64,000 bases of DNA from Flagellimonas flava (GTDB taxonomy: Bacteria > Bacteroidota > Bacteroidia > Flavobacteriales > Flavobacteriaceae): assembly GCF_900129665.1 (NCBI RefSeq), contig NZ_FQWL01000002.1, forward strand, positions 248,001 to 312,000. Direction: 5' to 3'. Each line of letters opens with the position of its first letter. The stretch's first letter is position 1. Below, one piece after another: positions 8,320-14,113 of this stretch. The position numbers and the translations under genes are program-made. The notes under the pieces were generated by a model. That model searched no databases and was not told the origin of the DNA. It was given only the letters and a program-made list of their open reading frames with translations.

Positions 8320-8420
8320 CCACAAGACACGCTTGCACTAAGCCTGCCGAAGTGATCTTGCGGGAGCAGGGGTTCAGAGTAGTACCTAAACCGCTATTTG
8401 TTATATACATGGTTGGCAAC
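8320..8420. repeat. Hairpin element, copy 2, closing the oxidoreductase/Crp module
   Basis: The core 8320-8363 reads CCACAAGACACGCTTGCACT to GATCTTGCGG and pairs like copy 1. It is followed by GGAGCAGGGG and, after a longer spacer than in copies 3 and 4, by GTTGGCAACAG (8412-8422), which ends 3 bp before the oxidoreductase stop codon. The terminal GTTGGC corresponds to GTTAGC of copies 3 and 4. Confidence 0.65.
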
Positions 8421-8425
8421 AGTTT

Positions 8426-9049
8426 TTAAATCTGTTCAATTCTTTGGTAGATTTCCTTTTTAGAGTTTGCAAATATCTCTCCACCAAATTCTTCATTATC
8501 CAATGAGATTATAGAAATGTCTCTTATTCCCATAATCCCAAAAACGAATTTCAAATAGGTGGTTTGGAAATTCATATGTTCGTTTTTCTCGTTTTCGCCA
8601 TAACCTGTGTCACCACGACTTGAGAGAATGAACATTTTTTTGTTTTCAAGAATTCCAACATAATCTCCATCAGGTTCTCCTGAACGAAATTTCCAAGTCT
8701 CATTGATTCTCATAAGTTGGTCTATATAGGATTTTAGTCCGCTCGGAATTGACCAATTGTACATTGGCGTTCCCAAAACATAAACAGTATGTTCCTTGAA
8801 TTCTTTAACCAATTCATTGCTGAACGCAACCCCTGACTGGTTTTCTTCCGTTCTGTTTTCTGGTTTCACAAATGCACTGGCAATCCATTCTTCATTTATG
8901 GGTGGGATTTGTTCTAATCCAACTTCTCGATATGTGAAAGTATCGTTTGGATTTTTCTTTTTCCAGTTATCCTCAAAAAGTTGTGTTAGTTTTCGGCTGT
9001 GCGATTTTTCATTTCTTACACTTGCGTTGATAATTAATACCTTGTTCAT
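8426..9049 (-). CDS. Flavodoxin-like NAD(P)H oxidoreductase (azoreductase type)
   Basis: The ATG at 9049 (MNKVLIINASVR) is preferred over the TTG at 9058. About 207 residues. IINASVRNEKSHSRKL is the phosphate-binding loop of flavodoxin-like NAD(P)H quinone/azo reductases, and VLGTPMYNWSIPSGLKSYID is the conserved FMN-site strand of the AzoR branch. Such enzymes are cytoplasmic FMN dimers reducing quinones or azo compounds. The gene follows the Crp-type regulator by 63 bp on the same strand, so the regulator probably controls it. Both lie between elements 2 and 3. Confidence 0.85.
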   Translation of the reverse strand: MNKVLIINASVRNEKSHSRKLTQLFEDNWKKKNPNDTFTYREVGLEQIPPINEEWIASAFVKPENRTEENQSGVAFSNELVKEFKEHTVYVLGTPMYNWSIPSGLKSYIDQLMRINETWKFRSGEPDGDYVGILENKKMFILSSRGDTGYGENEKNEHMNFQTTYLKFVFGIMGIRDISIISLDNEEFGGEIFANSKKEIYQRIEQI

Positions 9050-9112
9050 ATTCTTCAATTTAGATTATGAAGCAAAGTTCTGCATAGGGAAAGTGAAAAA
9101 AATTGATGTAGT

Positions 9113-9694
9113 TTAAGACGCTTCTATTTTTTTGCGGATTCTGCTCAAAAACTCGGCAGTGATCCCCAAATACGAAGCAATGAGATAGTTTGGTACTTTT
9201 TCGGCAATTTTTGGGTAGTTTTCCAAAAAGTCCAAGTACCGTTGTTCTGCGTCAAGAACGTTATTTAAGATTATTCTGCGTTGTAAACTGCCGATATAAT
9301 TTTCAAGGATGATTCTAAAAAAGCGTTCAAGTTTTGGAATTTGCTCTAACATTTTTTGAAAAGAGTCGTAGCGGATTTGTAGTAGCGTGGTCTTTTCAAT
9401 GGCTTGAATGTTGTAAATTGAAGGTTTCTGTTTTTGAAAACTCTCAATATCTGTTGCCCACCAATTTTCGATGGCAAAATATAAGATTTCTTCCTTTCCA
9501 GTTTCGGGATTTATGTAAAATGCTTTCAGTGTACCTTCAACAACAAAATTATCCGTTCTACAAGTTTCACCGTTTCTTAAAAGATAATCTCCTTTTTCAA
9601 GGGTTTTCTCCATCCAAAACGTTTCGATTAAATTATCTTCTTCGGAATCTAATTTAATATGTTTTGAAATTGATTGGATTAGTTGCTCTTTCAT
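9113..9694 (-). CDS. Crp/Fnr family transcriptional regulator
   Basis: 193 residues: an N-terminal cyclic-nucleotide-binding-like beta barrel (GDYLLRNGETCRTDNFVVEGTLKAF) and a C-terminal winged helix ending PNYLIASYLGITAEFLSRIRKKI. No Cys cluster for an Fe-S centre is present. Many Bacteroidota have this short form with an unknown ligand. It is the first gene of the two-gene module with the azoreductase-like gene. Its start codon lies 23 bp downstream of the element-borne TATCTTTA box at 9718-9725. Confidence 0.85.
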   Translation of the reverse strand: MKEQLIQSISKHIKLDSEEDNLIETFWMEKTLEKGDYLLRNGETCRTDNFVVEGTLKAFYINPETGKEEILYFAIENWWATDIESFQKQKPSIYNIQAIEKTTLLQIRYDSFQKMLEQIPKLERFFRIILENYIGSLQRRIILNNVLDAEQRYLDFLENYPKIAEKVPNYLIASYLGITAEFLSRIRKKIEAS

Positions 9695-9704
9695 TCAAAG
9701 TGTT

Positions 9705-9811
9705 GCCAACGTCTGTCTAAAGATACCTTATTTAAAAAGCCACAAGATACACTTGCACTGAGCCTGCCGAAGTCATCTTGCGGAAGCGGGGGAATTATAG
9801 CCAATGTTAGC
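9705..9811. repeat. Hairpin element, copy 3 (107 bp, cassette boundary)
   Basis: The element starts GCCAACGT and ends ATGTTAGC, imperfect terminal inverted repeats (6 of 8). Inside are TAAAGATACC, TTATTTAAAAAG, the 44-bp hairpin core (9740-9783) and CGGGGGAATTATAGCC. On the minus strand TTGTGG and TATCTTTA are 17 bp apart between the first triplet and the box, a plausible -33/-7 promoter for the Crp gene. The stop codon of the next gene (TAA, complement of 9807-9809) is inside the terminal GCTAAC. Confidence 0.75.
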
Positions 9812-10259
9812 CGCTGGTTTTATTTTTTCTAAATATTCCTACTATTAGATTAATTAGGTACATCAATTGTCCAAAAAGAATTAAAAAAATTGTCAAGATC
9901 AATATCAAATTTTGTCTCGCAATTTGGTCGAAAACCGGAAACGCGGATTCTGCTGTCGAGTCAAATAATAGATAGGGGATTCCGAATATTGCTATCAGTC
10001 CACCGACTGTCAGGACGACATGAATCAGATTCAACCACTTTGATAATTTTCTGTTCGCTTTTTGCATAATCCAATATCCAATTCCAATTATTCCAAAAAG
10101 TATTGAAATCAGTATTGCTAAATGCAAATAAGCAATTACGAAGTAAGTATCGTGAACATTAATGTCCAAAACCGAATCTCCACTCAAAATTCCGATCAGC
10201 ATTATTATCGGAATCGAGAGTAAGAAAATCAGATGTGGTTTTTCAATTAGTTTGTTCAT
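9807..10259 (-). CDS. Small membrane protein with a cytochrome-oxidase-subunit-I-like segment
   Basis: 150 residues with four hydrophobic segments (about 12-29, 40-62, 76-98, 115-142). The loop and second helix read DINVHDTYFVIAYLHLAI, resembling the HDTYFVVAHFHYV segment of haem-copper oxidase subunit I, but with Tyr-Leu-His where the oxidase has His-Phe-His. The remaining oxidase helices are absent, so it is not an oxidase by itself. The gene is bounded on both sides by hairpin elements and its stop codon lies inside the boundary sequence. Confidence 0.6.
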   Translation of the reverse strand: MNKLIEKPHLIFLLSIPIIMLIGILSGDSVLDINVHDTYFVIAYLHLAILISILFGIIGIGYWIMQKANRKLSKWLNLIHVVLTVGGLIAIFGIPYLLFDSTAESAFPVFDQIARQNLILILTIFLILFGQLMYLINLIVGIFRKNKTSG

Positions 10260-10269
10260 TCAAATTAAT

Positions 10270-10375
10270 GGCAACATTCGTATAAAGATACCTCATTTAA
10301 AAAACCACAAGATCCACCTGCGCCGAGCATGCCGAAGTGATCTTGCGGGAGCGGGGAATTATCGCCATTGTTAGC
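10270..10375. repeat. Hairpin element, copy 4 (106 bp, cassette boundary)
   Basis: Starts GGCAACAT and ends TTGTTAGC. Contains TATAAAGATACCTCATTTAAAAAA, the core 10305-10348 and GGGGAATTATCGCC. Along its whole length it matches copy 3, including TATCTTTA on the minus strand (10283-10290), again exactly 23 bp from the start codon of the gene it precedes. The stop codon of the gene on its other side (10371-10373) falls in the terminal GCTAAC, as in copy 3. Confidence 0.75.
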
Positions 10376-10868
10376 TACTGTTTTTATAATTTATTTTGTT
10401 GTCCTTAAGTATTTTTAAAATGCGAGTTTTCGTATTCGAAATGTTCTTAGTTGTTATGCCCTGAAACACCAAAAGGTAAAAGAGTCCAAATAGAGGCATT
10501 AATAGGATTTCCCATTGAAATTTATCAGAATTACCAAAAGTATAAATTCCAATTATGACAAAGGTGAGAAGGATAAATCCAATCGCTCCGCCAGTATGGA
10601 TTTTATAGGTCAATCCATTAACCCTTTTCAATTCCAGTTTACAAAGTTGTTGGTCGGTGCTAATGTTAACTGCAGATAAATTCACTTTGGTCATATGTCC
10701 AGCATTGGGGTCCATATTCCAAAAAACTAGATTTGGAGTTATGTCTAGTCCTCCATTTTCAGAAATTTCTCCAGCCAGATTGTACCTTCTTTTCTTTATT
10801 GCTGAACTAACAAGGTCGTAAACTGCATTCATGTCCTCTTCAACAATATAGGATTCAGATTTGGTCAT
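10371..10868 (-). CDS. Hypothetical protein with two transmembrane helices
   Basis: 165 residues. A soluble N-terminal half (about 1-85) precedes two hydrophobic segments, GFILLTFVIIGIYTFG and ILLMPLFGLFYLLVFQ, and a short basic tail. No family is recognised. Its TAA stop is embedded in the end of element 4. Upstream, 10869-10976 holds no further element copy. AT-rich like its neighbours. Confidence 0.6.
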   Translation of the reverse strand: MTKSESYIVEEDMNAVYDLVSSAIKKRRYNLAGEISENGGLDITPNLVFWNMDPNAGHMTKVNLSAVNISTDQQLCKLELKRVNGLTYKIHTGGAIGFILLTFVIIGIYTFGNSDKFQWEILLMPLFGLFYLLVFQGITTKNISNTKTRILKILKDNKINYKNSS

Positions 10869-10976
10869 TGAGATATTTAATCAAAATAATAGTTAACTTG
10901 TTTGTATACGTAACTTCTATGCTTTTATACTTCCAATTTGGTAGGCTATAAAGGACTTTTTAAACGTAGAGTGACG

Positions 10977-11219
10977 TTATTTATCAAAAGACAAAAGTTC
11001 GGATGTAGTCATATCAAAAGCGTCCGCGATTCTCTTCAACATGGAAATCTTCATTTCTTGTTTGCCCAACTCATATTTTCTAAGGTTCTGAGCATCAATT
11101 CCAGCTTTGAAAGCAATTTCTTCAATACTTACATCCTTTTCTAATCTTAAGGCTCTCAAGTGCTTTCCAAATTCAATACAAAATGTTGGAATTTCCTTTT
11201 TTCGTTCACGCTTTGACAT
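10977..11219 (-). CDS. XRE-family helix-turn-helix regulator
   Basis: 80 residues, nearly all one HTH domain: FGKHLRALRLEKDVSIEEIA followed by FKAGIDAQNLRKYELGK, then a short tail. This is the Cro/C1 type. Such single-domain proteins often repress their own promoter. A perfect short palindrome lies 37 bp upstream of the start. The plus-strand GC-rich genes begin on the other side, so it could also affect them. Confidence 0.85.
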   Translation of the reverse strand: MSKRERKKEIPTFCIEFGKHLRALRLEKDVSIEEIAFKAGIDAQNLRKYELGKQEMKISMLKRIADAFDMTTSELLSFDK

Positions 11220-11243
11220 AGCTCAAAGTTGCAAACAAGAAGT

Positions 11244-11282
11244 GTTACTCAACCAATTGTTTACAATAGGTTACTTACAACC
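11244..11282. promoter_or_regulatory. Candidate XRE operator region
   Basis: ATTGTTTACAAT at 11256-11267 has perfect arms ATTGT/ACAAT around a 2-bp centre. It is flanked by direct repeats GTTACTCAACC (11244-11254) and GTTACTTACAACC (11270-11282). It lies between the XRE start (11219) and the plus-strand promoter box at 11290. Assigning it to the XRE protein is inference from position. Confidence 0.4.
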
Positions 11283-11289
11283 TTTTTTA

Positions 11290-11297
11290 TATCTTTG
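11290..11297 (+). promoter_or_regulatory. Bacteroidota-type -7 box (TATCTTTG)
   Basis: A perfect TAnnTTTG match 65 bp upstream of the ATG at 11362. No TTG lies at the usual -33 spacing, so the promoter may be weak or need an activator. Confidence 0.45.
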
Positions 11298-11361
11298 TCC
11301 CATCAGCCCTAATCTAATAATCAAAAAAGCTATCCAACAATCCAAATCACAATAACCTACT

Positions 11362-11799
11362 ATGCCTGCCCATTTGCTCCGTACCCTAAACACCTTTTTG
11401 GCCCAAAGCCTATACCCTGGCCTAGAGCTTTGCTTTGCCACCCACCATACCGTTTCCCATGCCAACGGCCAACCCCTTAACCAGGTATTCAAGGGCCAAA
11501 GCCGTATCCGCCTTACCGCCGCCCCAGACCATGGCCTGCCCACCCTACAAGTACAGGACAATCTGGTGTTCGACTTTGCCTTCCAATTTCAACCGCCCAC
11601 CACCCAAGAATACCACCAGGGCAGCATGTTGCACCTGCCCCGCCCCTTAGCTCAGGGCCTGTTCCAAATAGATGCGGACCAGCTCTTGCTATCCTTTAGG
11701 ATAGACGCCCCCAACCCAGCTCATCGGGTACAGGTGGTACAGACCTATTACGGGGAATTCCAGACCAACTATAGCCATGAGTTGATGCAACCGCAGTAG
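11362..11799 (+). CDS. Hypothetical protein of the GC-rich island
   Basis: 145 residues, no signal peptide and no transmembrane helix. Rich in Gln, His, Leu and Pro (for example FQFQPPTTQEYHQG), with beta-strand-like alternation in the second half and a C-terminal VQTYYGEFQTNY. No family is recognised. Base composition is clearly higher in G+C than the preceding genes. The ArsR-type regulator follows after 41 bp, and a TATATTTG box lies in that gap, so transcription may restart there. Confidence 0.55.
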   Translation: MPAHLLRTLNTFLAQSLYPGLELCFATHHTVSHANGQPLNQVFKGQSRIRLTAAPDHGLPTLQVQDNLVFDFAFQFQPPTTQEYHQGSMLHLPRPLAQGLFQIDADQLLLSFRIDAPNPAHRVQVVQTYYGEFQTNYSHELMQPQ

Positions 11800-11814
11800 G
11801 GCCAAGCCCCTTTA

Positions 11815-11835
11815 TTGTATATTTGCAGTAAACGA
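11815..11835 (+). promoter_or_regulatory. Candidate ArsR operator 1 overlapping a perfect -7 box
   Basis: TTGTATA-N7-TAAACGA. The right half is exact relative to the sites at 12222 and 14086; the left half matches TCGTTTA at 5 of 7. TATATTTG (11818-11825), a perfect TAnnTTTG box, lies inside it. A repressor bound here would block the regulator's own promoter. Confidence 0.5.
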
Positions 11836-11840
11836 TACGT

Positions 11841-12164
11841 ATGCGCATCCGGGCAGAGATCACCAGCAAGTACATTAACGATACCGACCGCCGAGTGGCC
11901 CTCGTGGCCAATGCACTGGCCCACCCGTTGCGCATGGCACTGGTGCGCTACCTCAGCACCAAAAACTGTGGCGAGGGCGTGGACAATGTTACCTGCAACA
12001 AAGACCTGGTACAACTTTTTGATTATTCCCAGAGCACCATTTCCCAACACGTAAAGATTCTTAAGGAAGCCGGACTTTTTATCACCGAAAACAAGGACAA
12101 GTTTACCTTTTACACCCTCAACAAACCGCTTTTGGAGGAATTCCGCGATGCCCTAAAGCTGTAA
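11841..12164 (+). CDS. ArsR-family winged-helix regulator
   Basis: 107 residues. RRVALVANALAHPLRMALVR is the typical ArsR first helix, FDYSQSTISQHVKILKEAGL the recognition helix and DKFTFYTLNK the wing. Cys appear at CGEGVDNVTC, but the classical ELCVCDL metal motif is absent, so the inducer is unclear. The start at 11841 follows operator 1 by 5 bp. It is followed by the acid phosphatase gene, and both are in the GC-rich island. Confidence 0.85.
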   Translation: MRIRAEITSKYINDTDRRVALVANALAHPLRMALVRYLSTKNCGEGVDNVTCNKDLVQLFDYSQSTISQHVKILKEAGLFITENKDKFTFYTLNKPLLEEFRDALKL

Positions 12165-12221
12165 CGCCCAACTATTAATTTGCTGTTAAATCCCATTTTG
12201 GTTTCTTCGTTTTAATTAAAT

Positions 12222-12242
12222 TCGTTTATCGCCTATTAACGA
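12222..12242 (+). promoter_or_regulatory. Candidate ArsR operator 2
   Basis: TCGTTTA-N7-TTAACGA, an inverted repeat with 6 of 7 matching arm positions, 22 bp before the acid phosphatase ATG. An extra TTCGTTTT lies just upstream at about 12206. Same 7-bp spacing as the sites at 11815 and 14086. Confidence 0.5.
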
Positions 12243-12264
12243 TGTATAACTAAAAACCTATTCC

Positions 12265-13140
12265 ATGATTCAAAAAACGACTCTCTTTTTGGCCTTGTTG
12301 GGCCTCACCCTTAGCTGGGGGCAAATTGCCCCATTGGAGCCTGCAAAGGCCCACTACAAAACCTTGCAACAACTGAGCGCCGAGCCCAACCCGGAACGGG
12401 CCCAATTGGACGAGATCAGCTTTCCGGCCTCGGAGTATAGCAGCGGAAGCCTCATTTACACCATGGCCGCCCCAGCCTACCTCTCGCCCCAGCAGGTAGA
12501 TCAACTAAAACAAAGTGTGCAGTACCCGGCAAACAGCTCGGACCAGACCCGCGCAGAACTGGACTTTCTGTTGGACTGGCAAAAAAAACGCACCAAGGCC
12601 CAGGTGGACCGCTCTGTAAATTTCTTGGCGCCCATTGGGTACTGGCCCCATGCGGCAGTGCTTAAAAACCATGAGCGCTACGCGGAAAACATGCGCCACC
12701 TTTTTTATGAGGGCCGTACCGTAATGGGGGACCAATGCACCCCGGAAAATTATCCCCATACCGCCAAACTGTTACAGGGCGTTACCAAGGACATGCGGAT
12801 CATGGAGTTTACCGTAAAATACCATCTGCGTCGCGCCCGTCCCTACCATCTGGAGTCGCACTTGCAGCCCTTGGCACGTATGCGGACACCCTCTTTTGCC
12901 AGCGGGCATACCCTGTGGGCCTATATACAGGCTTTTGCGTGGAGCGAACTGATTCCCACCAAACGTGCCGAATTTTTGGCGCTGGCCTACGAAGTGGGTG
13001 AATCGCGGGAGATCATGGGCATCCATTACCCCAGTGATGAGGAAGCCGCCCGGGTATTGGCCCACCGGATGCTCACCGCCATGTGGGACAACCCCAATTT
13101 TAGGGAAGACCTGGCCAAGGCCAAGGCCGAGTGGCAATAG
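12265..13140 (+). CDS. Class A nonspecific acid phosphatase (PAP2 superfamily), exported
   Basis: 291 residues with a signal peptide ending near LSWGQ. The catalytic signature is complete: KYHLRRARP (K-x6-RP, about 183-191), PSFASGH (SGH about 213-215) and SREIMGIHYPSD (SR-x5-H-x3-D, about 247-258). These vanadate-sensitive enzymes release phosphate from organic esters in the periplasm through a phosphohistidine. It is the second gene after the ArsR regulator and carries its own candidate operator. High G+C codon use sets it apart from the flanking AT-rich genes. Confidence 0.9.
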   Translation: MIQKTTLFLALLGLTLSWGQIAPLEPAKAHYKTLQQLSAEPNPERAQLDEISFPASEYSSGSLIYTMAAPAYLSPQQVDQLKQSVQYPANSSDQTRAELDFLLDWQKKRTKAQVDRSVNFLAPIGYWPHAAVLKNHERYAENMRHLFYEGRTVMGDQCTPENYPHTAKLLQGVTKDMRIMEFTVKYHLRRARPYHLESHLQPLARMRTPSFASGHTLWAYIQAFAWSELIPTKRAEFLALAYEVGESREIMGIHYPSDEEAARVLAHRMLTAMWDNPNFREDLAKAKAEWQ

Positions 13141-13143
13141 CCT

Positions 13144-14016
13144 TTAGGGGAATTTTAAACCGAAGACAGCCAGATAATAACGCTTTGCCTCATGGTCCCC
13201 TCGGGGGAGGTAGAGCGTTCGGGTTTCCGGGAGGTACTGCAGGTCGCCCAAATAATCCCCGCCCTGGGAGAGTAGACTTGATTTTCCGGCCGTATCTAAA
13301 TGCCATAGACCCGTGCCTTCCACCGTGCTGATGAGAAAACCTCCTTGCCCATCGGGCCAAAGACCATCCACATCTTTAATGGGAGGGTCCGTTGGCAGGT
13401 TTCGAATGGTTTTGGTTTGGATATCGATGCCAGAAAGTTGGGTACCGCCCACAATGACCTCTTCCTTGGTGGCAAGAATGCCATTCGCCCATTGGAGTTG
13501 TTCCGCATCTTGTATCCATGTCTTGAGGGAATCCCCTTCCACCTTAAATACCGAATGGATAAAGGAAGCAGTGACATAGACTTCGCCCCCCGGGTTAATG
13601 GCCACATCGTTCAATCCCGAATTCTTGATGGGTTCCGGATAGCTTTTGACCACTTCCCTTGTTGAAATATCAATAACCTTGAGTGCGTTTACATCGGCCA
13701 CCCAAAGTCGATTGTTGTGGATGGCCATTCCGGTGGGCCGGCTTAAGCTGTCCACCCATTTCAGCTGTTCCAGTTTGCCATTTTTATGGAATTTGGAGAT
13801 AAAACCCTCCGTTCCCGGTGCAAATTGTTTTCCATTGGAGACATAAAGGCAGTGGTTCTGGGCGTCAAAAACCACGCTTTCCGGACTGGAAAGTCCAAGC
13901 CCCCCGCCCCACTTTTCCATTTGCGAAATTTCGGGGGCTGTTGATTTTTCTTGGCCACAGCCCACAAAAATGATTAGGAGCGTCAAGCCGTTTAGTATTT
14001 TATGTGTCAGTGGCAT
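13144..14016 (-). CDS. SMP-30/NHL-like beta-propeller lipoprotein
   Basis: 290 residues. The signal sequence ends FVGCGQ (Cys about 20), a lipobox. Repeating strands include VVFDAQNHCLYVSNGK, GMAIHNNRLWVADVNALKVIDI, DVAINPGGEVYVTA and DVDGLWPDGQGGFLIST, the pattern of an SMP-30/gluconolactonase-like propeller. No obvious lactonase metal set could be assigned. It converges on the phosphatase gene (3-bp gap) and diverges from the CRTAC1 gene, sharing operator 3 in the intergenic region. Confidence 0.75.
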   Translation of the reverse strand: MPLTHKILNGLTLLIIFVGCGQEKSTAPEISQMEKWGGGLGLSSPESVVFDAQNHCLYVSNGKQFAPGTEGFISKFHKNGKLEQLKWVDSLSRPTGMAIHNNRLWVADVNALKVIDISTREVVKSYPEPIKNSGLNDVAINPGGEVYVTASFIHSVFKVEGDSLKTWIQDAEQLQWANGILATKEEVIVGGTQLSGIDIQTKTIRNLPTDPPIKDVDGLWPDGQGGFLISTVEGTGLWHLDTAGKSSLLSQGGDYLGDLQYLPETRTLYLPRGDHEAKRYYLAVFGLKFP

Positions 14017-14047
14017 AGCTTATTTTTTTGATGCACTTAAAATTAAC

Positions 14048-14106
14048 ATAAGCTTATAAATCCTGCATGGGAATTAACATTATTTTCGTTTATAAGCAAT
14101 AAACGA
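14048..14106. promoter_or_regulatory. Divergent control region with candidate ArsR operator 3
   Basis: TCGTTTA-N7-TAAACGA (14086-14106) is a perfect 7-bp inverted repeat 7 bp before the CRTAC1 ATG. Nearby is a perfect 10-bp palindrome ATAAGCTTAT (14048-14057), and GCTTATAA (14052-14059) is inverted as TTATAAGC (14090-14097). The region lies between two divergent lipoprotein genes, so one regulator could control both. Confidence 0.5.
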
Positions 14107-14113
14107 TTTAACT

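Noticed and set aside
9705..10375. Calling the elements true integron attC sites
   Set aside because: The end sequences (GCCAAC/GTTAGC) depart from RYYYAAC/GTTRRRY at one or more positions, no integron integrase is in the window, and the genes are not behind a recognisable Pc promoter. Kept as cassette-like only.
11271..11561. Minus-strand frame overlapping the start of the hypothetical gene at 11362
   Set aside because: Trp/Arg-rich, low-complexity translation typical of an antisense shadow in GC-rich DNA.
12250..13137. Long open frames on the minus strand opposite the acid phosphatase (12250-12504, 12505-12759, 12772-13137)
   Set aside because: Shadows of a GC-rich gene; the plus-strand frame has the complete catalytic signature and the minus frames have no recognisable domains.
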